A stretch of DNA of 15,406 nt. Origin: Clostridia bacterium. Its GTDB lineage: Bacteria > Bacillota > Clostridia > TANB77 > CAG-508. The position numbers and the translations under genes are program-made. The notes below the pieces were generated by a model that had not been told where the DNA came from, did not search any database, and saw only the letters and a list, made by a program, of their open reading frames with translations. The number at the start of each line of letters is the position of its first letter. Position 1 is the stretch's first letter. The stretch spans positions 1 to 15,406 of the forward strand of contig CAAGEF010000288.1 in assembly GCA_900768805.1 (NCBI GenBank), in the 5' to 3' direction. Positions 1 to 7,676 of the stretch are shown piece by piece.

Positions 1-73
1 ATATCTCCAAGGCTTCAAAATTTTTTCCAATAGGGCGGGTATCATTCTTCATTAAGGGTTTACTAATCGTCAT
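1..73 (-). CDS. 5' end of an unidentified gene, cut by the window edge
   Basis: An open frame runs off the left edge of the window. Two starts are possible. The ATG at 73 sits inside the end of the preceding small gene and follows a purine-rich GAAGAAGAG stretch. The ATG at 52 has no good ribosome binding site. From 73 the protein begins MTISKPLMKNDTRP; only 24 codons are visible. The overlap with the upstream gene is typical of a phage operon with coupled translation. I do not recognise the fragment, and too little is present for any functional statement. Confidence 0.45.
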   Translation of the reverse strand, partial: MTISKPLMKNDTRPIGKNFEALEI

Positions 74-206
74 TCTCTTCTTCATTATCTTCATCAGCTA
101 ATAACTCTTCAACTAATTCTAATTTAGCTTTAGAGATTATATACTGCTCATAATAATATTCTTTATCTGCTTTTAAAGTTTCTTTCATCTCTCTTAGTTT
201 ATCCAT
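63..206 (-). CDS. Small acidic protein of unknown function (47 aa)
   Basis: A 47-codon frame starts at an ATG preceded by GGTGGTGAT, a good ribosome binding site. The protein begins MDKLREMKETLKADKEYYYE and looks like one charged helix, ending in a run of Asp and Glu (LADEDNEEENDD). Such short acidic helical proteins are common in phages just before head or packaging genes, but nothing here fixes the role. Its end overlaps the likely start of the next gene at 73. A promoter-like region and two small hairpins lie upstream at 235-345. Not recognised; reality of the gene rests on start context and clean coding character. Confidence 0.65.
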   Translation of the reverse strand: MDKLREMKETLKADKEYYYEQYIISKAKLELVEELLADEDNEEENDD

Positions 207-234
207 ATCATCACCACCATTTAGAAAGAGGTAA

Positions 235-290
235 GAAGTCTAACCCCACACTTCCTTGCTATCACCCTAATTCAATAAACCTTTGATAGC
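235..290 (-). promoter_or_regulatory. Two leader hairpins upstream of the 47-aa gene
   Basis: On the minus strand GCTATCA (290-284) pairs perfectly with TGATAGC (264-258), and GAAGT/ACTTC (254-250 with 239-235) forms a second short hairpin with a G-rich loop. Both lie between the promoter-like boxes and the ribosome binding site. They have no U-tract, so they are not simple terminators. They could stabilise the leader or act in control of translation; that role is inference. Confidence 0.3.
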
Positions 291-305
291 TTCCATGCAT
301 ATATT

Positions 306-345
306 ATTATACTTATATTATACTACTATTATTAAACTTTTAAAT
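306..345 (-). promoter_or_regulatory. Probable sigma70-type promoter for the leftmost genes
   Basis: Two TATAAT hexamers lie on the minus strand at 322-317 and 311-306. The first has a TTTAAA -35-like box (344-339) at 16-bp spacing. The intergenic interval 207-388 separates the GIY-YIG gene from the 47-aa gene, so a promoter is expected. The region is very A+T-rich, so the -35 is weak support. A 13-bp motif shared with two other intergenic regions lies just upstream at 354-366. Confidence 0.45.
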
Positions 346-353
346 ACTTAATC

Positions 354-366
354 TACTATATGAAGC
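354..366 (-). promoter_or_regulatory. Copy 1 of a 13-bp intergenic motif, GCTTCATATAGTA
   Basis: Minus-strand GCTTCATATAGTA is followed by an A+T-rich spacer and ATTTAAA. The same core occurs at 10728-10740 (one mismatch) and 13349-13361 (identical), always in a gene-free gap upstream of a transcription unit and in the same orientation. An operator or activator site for a phage regulator is the simplest reading, but no regulator is encoded in the window. Confidence 0.45.
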
Positions 367-388
367 ATTAATTATATATGAAATTGAG

Positions 389-1117
389 TTAATTATTAAC
401 TCTTTTCCATGTATAACCATACGCTGTTTTTCTTTTTCCATTGCAACACTTACTAATGTTAGTAGTAGCAAACTTTAACGCTTTGGCTGCTAACCCTATA
501 CTTTCCCATTCCCTTATGATATTTCCTTCTAAATCACATTGGTAAACAGGTATTGATTGGCTATTGTTTTTACCTATCCTATCTTTATTCTTTCCTTTAT
601 TAGCTACACTTAACTTTCTTCTAGTTTCTTCCGTCACTACTCGACCTTGTTTAGCTTTACTTATTTTTTCTTTCCACTCATTACTTAAGTGTTTCCCATA
701 CATAGGATGTTGATTTCCTTTTTTGCTATCACTAATCTTCTTCTTGACTTCTTCCGAACGTGGAACACCACTTCTTGCTATACTCATTTTCTTTCGTGTT
801 TCTTCGGATAGAATTTGCCCTTTATTAACGTTACCGCCAATTTCAATATTGTATCCATATTTATTTTGATTAGATTTATATAAAGCTATTAATTCTATTT
901 CCTTTGTTTCTGCTTCTTCTTTAGTTAAATTCTCAAGCAATATTTCGTGTTTGATATTTTCCCAACCGTATTTTTTAATAGCGTTAAAAAAACACATGTT
1001 TTTATTATATCCGTTGCCATTATTCCATCTATATTTTGGCTTTTGGCTTGTAATACCTATATAAACTTTTCCACTTGGCGAAGTGTGTTTATATACTGTA
1101 TAATTTCTTTCTTCCAT
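389..1117 (-). CDS. GIY-YIG homing endonuclease with NUMOD3 and NUMOD1-type DNA-binding repeats (copy 1)
   Basis: A 242-aa free-standing homing endonuclease. The GIY-YIG nuclease domain covers residues 5-95: YTVY at 6-9, KVYIGIT at 17-23, the conserved Arg30, a probable metal-binding Glu73 in AETKEIELI, and YNI at 89-91. From about 100 to 175 come NUMOD3-type repeats (SEETRKKMSIARSG and related). The C-terminal 50 residues, VYQCDLEGNIIREWESI onward, form a NUMOD1/IENR-type helix-turn-helix that reads the target site. These domains define enzymes that cut recipient DNA to spread their own gene. All key residues are present, so it is probably active. The first 24 residues and the whole 112-bp leader match the paralogue at 1945-2787, while the rest has diverged. 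It follows the HNH gene. Confidence 0.93.
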   Translation of the reverse strand: MEERNYTVYKHTSPSGKVYIGITSQKPKYRWNNGNGYNKNMCFFNAIKKYGWENIKHEILLENLTKEEAETKEIELIALYKSNQNKYGYNIEIGGNVNKGQILSEETRKKMSIARSGVPRSEEVKKKISDSKKGNQHPMYGKHLSNEWKEKISKAKQGRVVTEETRRKLSVANKGKNKDRIGKNNSQSIPVYQCDLEGNIIREWESIGLAAKALKFATTNISKCCNGKRKTAYGYTWKRVNN

Positions 1118-1229
1118 TTTATCACCCTTATTGATATTAAAAATTTTGTGGGTAATTTCTTACTTATAAGGGTTTCAGAAAAACAGTTTGCAACCTGCTG
1201 TCCCCATATTATTATTTTACCATAATTTT
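1118..1229 (-). repeat. 112-bp duplicated leader, copy 1, with promoter and self-masking ribosome binding site
   Basis: Matches 2788-2899 with three mismatches (offset 1670). On the minus strand it opens with TGGTAAAAT, an extended -10 box (1222-1214). It continues with an imperfect hairpin GGTTGCA/TGAAACC, then ACCCTTAT, which can pair with ATAAGGGT just before the start codon. The second arm contains the ribosome binding site AAGGGTG, so the fold would hide it. Conservation here exceeds that of the genes behind it, which suggests a working RNA or promoter element rather than recent duplication alone. Confidence 0.7.
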
Positions 1230-1232
1230 ACA

Positions 1233-1952
1233 TTATTTTAAAATATAGTTATGTTCATTTTCGTTAAATGATAATTGATTAAAAAACTTTTCTATAAACT
1301 CCGAATGTTCCTTTATATATGGCTCACGTTGAGGATCTGAATAAAGTCTTTTATAACACTCCTCTTTTGTAGTATCCATGAATATAACCTCATCAGCATT
1401 AATTCTTTGTATCAATCTCTTTCTTTGCATTGCTCTTGATTCAGTAGATAATACATAAGCATTGCTATCAAAGTTCCTCATTGATATTTGTTCTATCATT
1501 GTTTCCCTTATTGCTAATGCTACATTCTTTATGCTGTTAGGCTTATGATATCTTTCATTGTTGCTTATCGCTTCCCATATACTATCCATATCTAAGATAA
1601 TATCATTATGTCCTGCAGCTTCTTTAACAAATGTACTCTTTCCGCTGCATACTGATCCAATAACTAAATATACTTTCTTTTGCTTGAATCCAAATCTACT
1701 ATGTACATCATTATGGCAATGATGATGAAGTAATTTAATGTTATCAGGATTAAGAGATATGTTATAATCATTTACATTTGCAGGTGTTAGTTCTATAACA
1801 TGATGAGCTATACAATCGTATTTATTATATATAGGCTCTCCACAATGCTCACATATTGTTTGCCCCTTATCGTTTATCCTTTCCATAATTATTGATTGTC
1901 TTAGATTAAACCAATCTTTTGAGTTGTAAAATTCTTGTAAACTACTATACAT
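1233..1952 (-). CDS. HNH endonuclease fused to a P-loop kinase-like domain
   Basis: A 239-aa two-domain protein. Residues 34-84 form the HNH nuclease with CEHC (34-37), the His pair 50-51, Asn71 and HHHCH (76-80). Residues 94-239 form a P-loop domain with Walker A GSVCSGKST (99-107), resembling polynucleotide or nucleoside kinases. This family recurs in Bacillota phages, often near packaging genes, where HNH nucleases can help the terminase; mobile behaviour is the other option. The start at 1952 is chosen because GGAGG lies 7 bases before it; a longer frame from 1976 lacks such a site. It overlaps the end of the upstream GIY-YIG gene by 8 bases, so translation is probably coupled. A decayed N-terminus of a second HNH gene lies at 2899-2946. 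Confidence 0.9.
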   Translation of the reverse strand: MYSSLQEFYNSKDWFNLRQSIIMERINDKGQTICEHCGEPIYNKYDCIAHHVIELTPANVNDYNISLNPDNIKLLHHHCHNDVHSRFGFKQKKVYLVIGSVCSGKSTFVKEAAGHNDIILDMDSIWEAISNNERYHKPNSIKNVALAIRETMIEQISMRNFDSNAYVLSTESRAMQRKRLIQRINADEVIFMDTTKEECYKRLYSDPQREPYIKEHSEFIEKFFNQLSFNENEHNYILK

Positions 1953-2787
1953 CTTTAAACCTCCATATAAAGCCATATGCGTAATGATTATCTCTTTTAC
2001 AAGCTCTTCTTATTGAAACACGACATAGATTTAAAACACTTGCTGCTTCTTCTGCTGAAATCCACTCTTTTATAACATTATTATTTTTATCGCATTGGTA
2101 TATATGTTTACCTTTTCCCTTATTACCTCTTGATGGTTGCTTTATATATGCTTCTAATCTTTCGTAACTATCTGAATGATACCTCCATAAATAACCACCA
2201 CAACTTTTTTGTTGCATATTACAGCATTTAATAATACCTGTATAATTAGTTCCTATTTCATCCATTGCTTCAACACTTGAGCCAAAAGTCTTTATATATT
2301 CACCATTTAATGAAAACATATCTATTTTTCTCGCTTTAGCACTTTTACTTCCTGTATATTTACCAATTAATTTACCTTTATGTGCTTCACTCATTTTTTT
2401 TCTTGTTTCTTCACTTGCTTTTGTGCCAATACACCAATAATTAATTCTTCCTTTTAGACTTTCTCTTATTTTCCTTTTGGTTTCTTCGCTATGAGTTCCA
2501 ACACTGTTTCCACCATTTTCAATATTATAACTAATGTTCATTGATTTATAATAAGCAATCAATTCTATTTCTTTTGTTTCTGCTTCATTTTTAGTTAAAT
2601 TTTCAAATAATATTTCATGAACAATGTTTTCCCATCCATATTTTTTTATGGAATTGTTAAAATATCTATTTTTTTTATAGCCTCTTCCGCAATCCCATCT
2701 TTCTTTAACTTTTAATGATGTAATTCCAATATAAACCTTCCCACTTGGAGAAGTATGTTTATATACTGTATAATTTCTTTCTTCCAT
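1945..2787 (-). CDS. GIY-YIG homing endonuclease with NUMOD3 and two NUMOD1-type domains (copy 2)
   Basis: A 280-aa paralogue of the gene at 389-1117. The GIY-YIG domain (residues 5-95) keeps YTVY, KVYIGIT, Arg30 and the Glu in AETKEIELI. NUMOD3-like repeats follow (SEETKRKIRESLKG, SEETRKKMSEAHKG). It then has two NUMOD1/IENR-type modules, at about 155-205 (KIDMFSLNGEYIKTFGS) and 230-280 (IYQCDKNNNVIKEWISA), where copy 1 has only one. The enzyme should cut DNA at a specific site to promote its own spread. It has its own leader and extended -10 box. Its last bases carry the ribosome binding site and start of the HNH gene, so it seems to have been fitted in front of that gene. The interrupted HNH start upstream supports insertion. 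Confidence 0.93.
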   Translation of the reverse strand: MEERNYTVYKHTSPSGKVYIGITSLKVKERWDCGRGYKKNRYFNNSIKKYGWENIVHEILFENLTKNEAETKEIELIAYYKSMNISYNIENGGNSVGTHSEETKRKIRESLKGRINYWCIGTKASEETRKKMSEAHKGKLIGKYTGSKSAKARKIDMFSLNGEYIKTFGSSVEAMDEIGTNYTGIIKCCNMQQKSCGGYLWRYHSDSYERLEAYIKQPSRGNKGKGKHIYQCDKNNNVIKEWISAEEAASVLNLCRVSIRRACKRDNHYAYGFIWRFKDV

Positions 2788-2899
2788 TCTATCACCCTTA
2801 TTGATATTAAAAATTTTGTGGGTAATTTCTTACTTATAAGGGTTTCAGAAAAACAGTTTGCAACCTGCTGTCCCCACGTTATTATTTTACCATAATTTT
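2788..2899 (-). repeat. 112-bp duplicated leader, copy 2, with promoter and self-masking ribosome binding site
   Basis: Near-identical to 1118-1229. The extended -10 box TGGTAAAAT lies at 2892-2884. ACCCTTAT (2843-2836) can pair over 8 bp with ATAAGGGT (2801-2794), which holds the ribosome binding site of the GIY-YIG gene. The upstream edge of the identity coincides with the end of the truncated HNH stub, marking a probable insertion boundary. Confidence 0.7.
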
Positions 2900-2946
2900 C
2901 ATTTTTTTATATGTATCGAATAGAAATCTTGAACCGACTTCCACAT
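2899..2946 (-). pseudogene. 15-codon stub of an HNH/P-loop gene, interrupted by the GIY-YIG element
   Basis: After the fibre gene, TAGTAGGTGATA and an ATG open a frame reading MWKSVQDFYSIHIKK before a stop. The first ten residues resemble the start of the HNH protein downstream (MYSSLQEFYN) at six or seven positions, allowing conservative changes. The similarity ends where the repeated GIY-YIG leader begins. I infer that an HNH gene once began here and was cut by the arriving element, with the present HNH gene using a replacement N-terminus. A short leader peptide or chance frame is the alternative. Confidence 0.5.
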
Positions 2947-2957
2947 ATTATCACCTA

Positions 2958-4103
2958 CTAGAAATCACAATTATTTATTCTCATTAAATTATCTATGATA
3001 CTTAATAAATCTTCATGTATATATGTTATTTTAGCAAACGTTCCAACACCAGAAGAAGTAAATGAATCATATTCCAAATCAAAGTCCATACTTGATAATA
3101 AGCTACCTCTCGCAAGTGTTTCATAATAAGAATCATCACTTAAATATATACGGAATTTATATACTCCATCTTCTAAGATTATTTTATAATTAAAGCTTTG
3201 ATTATTTTGTGTTTCAATTGTCATTAATATTGTATTGATAGGTAAACTGCTCATATCTATTGTATTTTGATTATGTATTATTATTTCAGACTCTGCTGTA
3301 ATTACTCTACCAACTCTTAGTTGCCAATATAAATTAGCATCAGTATCATTTAATACTCGTTTCCATTGACTCCATACTTGGTCATCAGTTAATCTTCTAA
3401 AATACATTAAATTACTTGCTTCTGCTATTGCTATTTGTACGCCCCATCTTTCATTCGTATCATCATCACAAGAGATATTAGAAAATACATAATAATATAC
3501 ATCACCTGAAATAATTTGATAATCAGTATCTGAAGTTGCCCATATATAAAAACCTGTTTCAACTTCATCTATAGCATTATCATATATTGTTGAGTAATAA
3601 CTATTAGAAGCTAACCTTTGGGGTAATTTATGAGTCTTTGTAATTGATATATTTTCTATTTCACAATGATTTAATACATTAGATACTAACTTAATATTTA
3701 AGCTATATGCACATCTATCAAAGTATTTCCATACATTTAATTTATCATCTATAATATCACCATTTAAGCCAAGTCTTACTAAATACCAGCCTGTAAAAGG
3801 AAGTTCAAAAGTCATATCTTTTTCTAACTCATCAAAATCAAGTTCTAATGTGGTATATAAAGTCGAATATGTTTCATCTTTAAAAATTTGTATCATAAAA
3901 CTTCCATCAGTATTTTGTGTTCCTGTATCAAATGTTGTTTTACTTAAATCATTAGTATTAAATACTTCATCTTTTAAATACTCATCTAAATCAGTAATAA
4001 CATAAGTTTGAGAATCAACAAGACTTCCTGCTGCTTTCAATTCTTTATATTGTGCTAATGTCATTTTATTAATGACAATGCCCTCATACTCTTCAATAGG
4101 CAT
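2958..4103 (-). CDS. Tail fibre or receptor-binding protein with pyocin-knob-like domain
   Basis: A 381-aa virion protein with no signal peptide or membrane segment. The first 45 residues (EGIVINKMTLAQYKELKAAG) resemble the start of its upstream neighbour, suggesting a shared attachment module. About residues 130-255 contain GFYIWATS, QIAIAEASNLMYFRRL and WSQWKRVLN, the pattern of the pyocin-knob-type domain of fibre proteins that bind the cell surface. The C-terminal 130 residues are beta-rich and unrecognised. Its ribosome binding site GGAGC overlaps the stop region of the preceding gene. As the last of the tail cluster it probably forms the distal, host-contacting part. Family-level assignment is fairly sure; the exact ligand is unknown. 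Confidence 0.7.
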   Translation of the reverse strand: MPIEEYEGIVINKMTLAQYKELKAAGSLVDSQTYVITDLDEYLKDEVFNTNDLSKTTFDTGTQNTDGSFMIQIFKDETYSTLYTTLELDFDELEKDMTFELPFTGWYLVRLGLNGDIIDDKLNVWKYFDRCAYSLNIKLVSNVLNHCEIENISITKTHKLPQRLASNSYYSTIYDNAIDEVETGFYIWATSDTDYQIISGDVYYYVFSNISCDDDTNERWGVQIAIAEASNLMYFRRLTDDQVWSQWKRVLNDTDANLYWQLRVGRVITAESEIIIHNQNTIDMSSLPINTILMTIETQNNQSFNYKIILEDGVYKFRIYLSDDSYYETLARGSLLSSMDFDLEYDSFTSSGVGTFAKITYIHEDLLSIIDNLMRINNCDF

Positions 4104-4106
4104 AAA

Positions 4107-4925
4107 CTAGCTCCAAATACGAGTTTTACAAGTAGGAACTTCAATATCTACTGCTTTTGATGAATCAGGTGTTAATGCTGTACCATTTACTTTAATTGTT
4201 TCAATTACATTGCATTCAGCACCAGCTTCACATGTAGGAATTGTAATATCAACTACTTTTCCAACTGGTGTAACAGTTTCTCCATTTACCTTAATTCCTG
4301 TAATTACATTTTCATAAGCACTTAAATCTAAGTCATTTGTTAGATCACTTAACTTGGTAGGAATATCACTTGATAATGCATATCCGCTTAAATCTACTTG
4401 AGTATCACCGATTAATTCCCAAGCGTTATTTGCATAAACATATTCATTATAAATATTTTGAGTTGTACCAACTGCTTTTAATACTAAATAAATTGTAGTT
4501 GTAGAAATATTAGTTGTAGGAAGTGAAGCTACTACTTGCATTGAAAGTGAAGTAATTCCTGCAATTAAATTAGTGACTTCTGTCTTTGTGTAATAATTCA
4601 CAAGATTAGATACAGTATTATCAATAAATCCTGAATCATTTGTTAAATCGCTTGTCTTTGTTGGCATTACGATATTAACCACCTTTGCATTTGGTGTTAA
4701 ATCTACTCCATTTACTTGTACTCCTTCAATTACATTGACTTGAGCATTTGCTTCAATACCTAATAGCTTGTTTAGATTTGCAAGGCTTAAATATTGGTCA
4801 TCAGTAAAAATCCATACTTGCTCATCAATCATTGTTTGAGTGATTACTCCATCCGCTACATATTCATCATATAAGCTCTTTGATATTTTATTGACTATAA
4901 CATCATATTGTTCTATATATGGCAT
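4107..4925 (-). CDS. Repetitive tail fibre protein
   Basis: A 272-aa fibre-like protein. The N-terminus (YDVIVNKISKSLYDEYVADG) is shared in style with the next gene. Three internal repeats of the form NVIEGVQVNGVDLTP...KVVDIxVPT occur at about 65-88, 207-230 and 240-264. Two TSDLTND-type motifs, classic for phage fibre shafts, occur at 91-98 and 192-198. Between them, residues 134-180 (SLPTTNISTTTIYLVL to WELIGDTQVDLSGY) form a small module also seen in 7677-8099. It ends abruptly within a repeat (CKTRIWS), so it may be a shortened fibre. AGGAGG lies 8 bases before the start. Confidence 0.7.
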   Translation of the reverse strand: MPYIEQYDVIVNKISKSLYDEYVADGVITQTMIDEQVWIFTDDQYLSLANLNKLLGIEANAQVNVIEGVQVNGVDLTPNAKVVNIVMPTKTSDLTNDSGFIDNTVSNLVNYYTKTEVTNLIAGITSLSMQVVASLPTTNISTTTIYLVLKAVGTTQNIYNEYVYANNAWELIGDTQVDLSGYALSSDIPTKLSDLTNDLDLSAYENVITGIKVNGETVTPVGKVVDITIPTCEAGAECNVIETIKVNGTALTPDSSKAVDIEVPTCKTRIWS

Positions 4926-4940
4926 TTTTCATTCCTCCTT

Positions 4941-5729
4941 TTATGTTCTAGCTACCATACTAATATTAAATTCTTTAATACCTGCTTTTGCTTCTTCATC
5001 AGATACAACAAATTCTATTCTTTGAGTCACATATCCGCTACAAGTGACCATCATAGTCCAATTAGTACCATCAGCTGTTAAATAGTAATATCCATCTTCT
5101 TCTTTTGTTGCACCCATTACTGTCCAATTTGCACTAATGCTTTCTCTTGTTGCACTATCAACGGCATTTACAATTATCTTTGCTTTCTCATAGAATTTAT
5201 TAATGGCTTTTAATACTTCATTTACTGAGCTGCATTGATAACCTATTACATAAGTGCTAATATGCTCTAAACAAGCTTGAAATTCTGCTACATCAATATC
5301 AGTTCCACTTTCAACTTGTTTATATGTTCCATCATCAGCTAAATATTTTGAGCCATCACCATTTGTTTTAATAATTCCTAAAGCATCAAATACGCTTGGT
5401 GTTTCTTCTACTATTTGCTCGGTTGCATTAATACTCATTGAAATATAATAATCATAAACTTTTGATTTCTTAATATAATCAAAATCACTTGCTACTACTT
5501 GAATTTTTAAGTATCCTATTTCATCAAGTAAATCACCTTTTAAATAATACTCAATTATTCCTTCACTATTTATTTGGTCGCTTAATTCAATAGATACTTT
5601 CTTTGCTCCTCTAGGTTTCTTAAATTCAAGCCATATTCTTTTACTTCTTAATTTCTCATCAATGAAGATTTCTAATAATCTTGAATTGTTTTCTCCATCA
5701 TATCCAAAGCCTTCAAATCTAATATCCAT
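4941..5729 (-). CDS. BppU-like baseplate upper protein
   Basis: A 262-aa protein. Residues 1-105 (MDIRFEGFGYDGENNSRLLE, then KRIWLEFKKP, YYLKGDLLDEIG, KVYDYYISMSI) fit the BppU N-terminal fold, which joins receptor-binding proteins to the baseplate of Gram-positive phages. A linker with DALGIIKTNGDGSKYLADDG follows, then a helix and a C-terminal Ig/PEGA-like beta domain at about 185-262. The ATG overlaps the upstream stop (TAATG), and GGAGGTGAG gives a strong ribosome binding site. Position among fibre genes supports a baseplate role; the family call rests on pattern only. Confidence 0.6.
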   Translation of the reverse strand: MDIRFEGFGYDGENNSRLLEIFIDEKLRSKRIWLEFKKPRGAKKVSIELSDQINSEGIIEYYLKGDLLDEIGYLKIQVVASDFDYIKKSKVYDYYISMSINATEQIVEETPSVFDALGIIKTNGDGSKYLADDGTYKQVESGTDIDVAEFQACLEHISTYVIGYQCSSVNEVLKAINKFYEKAKIIVNAVDSATRESISANWTVMGATKEEDGYYYLTADGTNWTMMVTCSGYVTQRIEFVVSDEEAKAGIKEFNISMVART

Positions 5730-6055
5730 TAAATCTCACCTCCACCTATTAATGAAGCACACCAATTTACAAATTGCTTCCATTTGCTAACTAAAAAATT
5801 AATTGCATTTGTAAATGGGTCTATATCTGTATTTATTTCTAATATTACTAATACGATAATAGTTGCTATTAATGCTATGATTAATGTTATCCACCAAATT
5901 CTTTTCTCGGTAGCATTATGTAATAACCATCTAATAGCTTCTAATACCTTATAAAAAATTAAACCTACTAAATAGACTAAAGATAATGTCAACACAATGT
6001 ATAACAATATCTTTAGCCATTTAGGAATATTTGAATTATGTAATAATCTATACAT
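5729..6055 (-). CDS. Two-TM membrane protein, possible holin
   Basis: A 108-aa protein with hydrophobic helices at about residues 13-38 (WLKILLYIVLTLSLVYLVGL) and 52-72 (WWITLIIALIATIIVLVIL), and an amphipathic, Trp-containing C-terminus. Two TM segments, small size and a place in the tail operon are compatible with a holin, which opens the host membrane for lysis. No endolysin is next to it, so that role is inference; a membrane-anchored accessory is equally open. The start follows TAGGTGA, just after the upstream stop, and the end overlaps the start of the BppU-like gene by one base. Confidence 0.55.
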   Translation of the reverse strand: MYRLLHNSNIPKWLKILLYIVLTLSLVYLVGLIFYKVLEAIRWLLHNATEKRIWWITLIIALIATIIVLVILEINTDIDPFTNAINFLVSKWKQFVNWCASLIGGGEI

Positions 6056-6063
6056 ATATTCAC

Positions 6064-6348
6064 CTATGCAATTTCAGGTTTATCAGTTGTACCTGCTATT
6101 TCAGAGCCTTCAGGTAATTCAGAGATTGGTATTGAAGTGTAGTTCTCACTATCATTAGTAAATCCTAAAGACATATATTGCCAATAAATACGTTCTTCCT
6201 CAGCCCACGTATTATCATAAAAGCAATACCCTTCACTCGAATATAAATAATACATTGTTCGTGTTTCACCTAATACAACAACTTCTTTAGAATATAACCA
6301 TAAACCAGTTTGAATTTCTACTGAACCTTCTGGAATTTCTCTTGCCAT
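6064..6348 (-). CDS. Unknown small protein of the tail operon (94 aa)
   Basis: A 94-aa acidic, aromatic-rich protein beginning MAREIPEGSVEIQTGLWLYS, with many Tyr and Trp and predicted beta content but no recognised motif, signal or membrane segment. The start has AAAGGTGG at good distance. It lies between the leucine-rich-repeat-like protein and the two-TM protein in one unbroken operon, so a minor virion or fibre-associated role is likely by position only. I do not recognise the family. Confidence 0.6.
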   Translation of the reverse strand: MAREIPEGSVEIQTGLWLYSKEVVVLGETRTMYYLYSSEGYCFYDNTWAEEERIYWQYMSLGFTNDSENYTSIPISELPEGSEIAGTTDKPEIA

Positions 6349-6365
6349 ATTTATTTACCACCTTT

Positions 6366-7361
6366 CTATGCTATTTTCCAATTCTTTAATGCCATATAAG
6401 CATCTATTGTCATTGCACCCTCATTAGTTGACTCACATTGTTCAAAAGGATATATTGTTTCATCAGTAGTATCAGTAATTTTTACATAAACATCAGCAAG
6501 TTTTTCAATATTAGCACTTCCAACTGTTAAGGTATATGAACTACTTTTTTTATAACACGCTTGAATAGCACTTAATAAACTTTCTAAATTTAATAAATGT
6601 CCCCAGCTTGTACCACTACCGATTTGTAGAGATGTATCTATCATATAAAATCTAACATCTTCTAGACTAGCACAACTATTAAAACTACTACTTCCATAAT
6701 ATAATTTTGTACCAGTTATTTTTTTTAATTTGGTACATCCTGCAAACATATACTGATTTTTTGACGCATAATATTGACTTTTGTCTATATGGTCTAAACC
6801 TTCTGCAACAATATTAACACTTTCTAACGAACTACAATCACAGCATATATAATCCATTCCTACTGGATATTCATTATTACGTTTATATATTTTTTTGAAA
6901 TATAAATCAACAGATTTCAAATTTGTACATTTAAAAAATAACTTGTTTAACATTGAATTCCAATCACCATATTCGTTTCCATCTACACTACCATAAGACA
7001 ATTCATCAACAATCAATTTGGGAATTTTAGAATTGTGGCACTTGTAAAAAGCTTCTGCATATAAACGTGGAATTGTTAGTTCATCTACATTCTCAAGTAG
7101 TTTTGCAACTTTCCATCTATTTTTAAAAATAGCATAAGTTTCTTGTTCAGAACCACTATTCTTATAGTTAGTAAGTAAGTCAACTGCTAAATTATATGTA
7201 CCAGTAATTTTCTCACCTTTGACATAAGCAGTCTTACCTAATAAAATATCTTCAGCAGTTGCATCACCTTTTAAACACGCATCATTAAACGCTATATCTT
7301 CTTTTACATCACAAATGACTGTATCATTAGATAACTTAAAATCCATATTAATTTCACTCAT
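6366..7361 (-). CDS. Leucine-rich-repeat (BspA-like) tail-associated protein
   Basis: A 331-aa protein. The start at 7361 is preferred over 7376, since GGTGGTG precedes it and it overlaps the upstream stop by 8 bases. Near residue 35 is ATAEDILLGKTAYVKGEKIT, a small module seen in 7677-8099 and in many Bacillota phage tail proteins. Residues 90-260 hold irregular repeats such as CTNLKSVDLYF, CSSLESVNIVA, CTKLKKITG and CASLEDVRFY, typical of BspA-type leucine-rich repeats (LRR_5). These form curved binding surfaces and suggest host-surface recognition. The last 60 residues (LTVGSANIEKLADVYVKITD) end the fold. A tail-tip adhesin is the best guess. Confidence 0.65.
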   Translation of the reverse strand: MSEINMDFKLSNDTVICDVKEDIAFNDACLKGDATAEDILLGKTAYVKGEKITGTYNLAVDLLTNYKNSGSEQETYAIFKNRWKVAKLLENVDELTIPRLYAEAFYKCHNSKIPKLIVDELSYGSVDGNEYGDWNSMLNKLFFKCTNLKSVDLYFKKIYKRNNEYPVGMDYICCDCSSLESVNIVAEGLDHIDKSQYYASKNQYMFAGCTKLKKITGTKLYYGSSSFNSCASLEDVRFYMIDTSLQIGSGTSWGHLLNLESLLSAIQACYKKSSSYTLTVGSANIEKLADVYVKITDTTDETIYPFEQCESTNEGAMTIDAYMALKNWKIA

Positions 7362-7656
7362 CAAAAGCACCACCATTTAATACATCTTTTACAGCTATCT
7401 CTTTAACATTACTATATGAAATACTTCCATCTTCCATTTGTACTTTAGCCTGCATTTTAAGTACACCTACTTTAAAATTAAAAGTTTCAGCTTCAGTTAA
7501 TTGCAATTTGATTTTATTATCCTCTATAGTACAATCGCTTAATGTCTTTTCTAGCACAATTTCTTTACCTTGTACAAAAGTCACTCTAAACTTTGTAATT
7601 CTACTTGCATCACACGAAAAATTAATTACTAAAATTGGGTTTGTTCCTCTATACAT
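7354..7656 (-). CDS. Small baseplate or fibre-associated beta protein (100 aa)
   Basis: A 100-aa protein, MYRGTNPILVINFSCDASRI onward, ending in a domain with the rhythm VLKMQAKVQMEDGSISYSNV. The pattern of alternating strands resembles the small Ig-like or BppU-type proteins found beside fibre genes in Bacillota phages. GAGGAGG lies upstream of the ATG, and the end overlaps the next gene by 8 bases. No catalytic residues or membrane segment are visible. Function by position only. Confidence 0.6.
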   Translation of the reverse strand: MYRGTNPILVINFSCDASRITKFRVTFVQGKEIVLEKTLSDCTIEDNKIKLQLTEAETFNFKVGVLKMQAKVQMEDGSISYSNVKEIAVKDVLNGGAFDE

Positions 7657-7676
7657 TTTCTTTCTTCCTCCTCTTT

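Noticed and set aside
947..1225. 92-codon plus-strand frame
   Set aside because: Antisense shadow of the GIY-YIG gene and of the duplicated leader; hydrophobic content follows from the A+T-rich complement.
1945..2946. Group I intron carrying the GIY-YIG gene
   Set aside because: There is no room for an intron 3' part: the GIY-YIG gene overlaps the HNH start, and no P7-like core is visible in the 112-bp leader.
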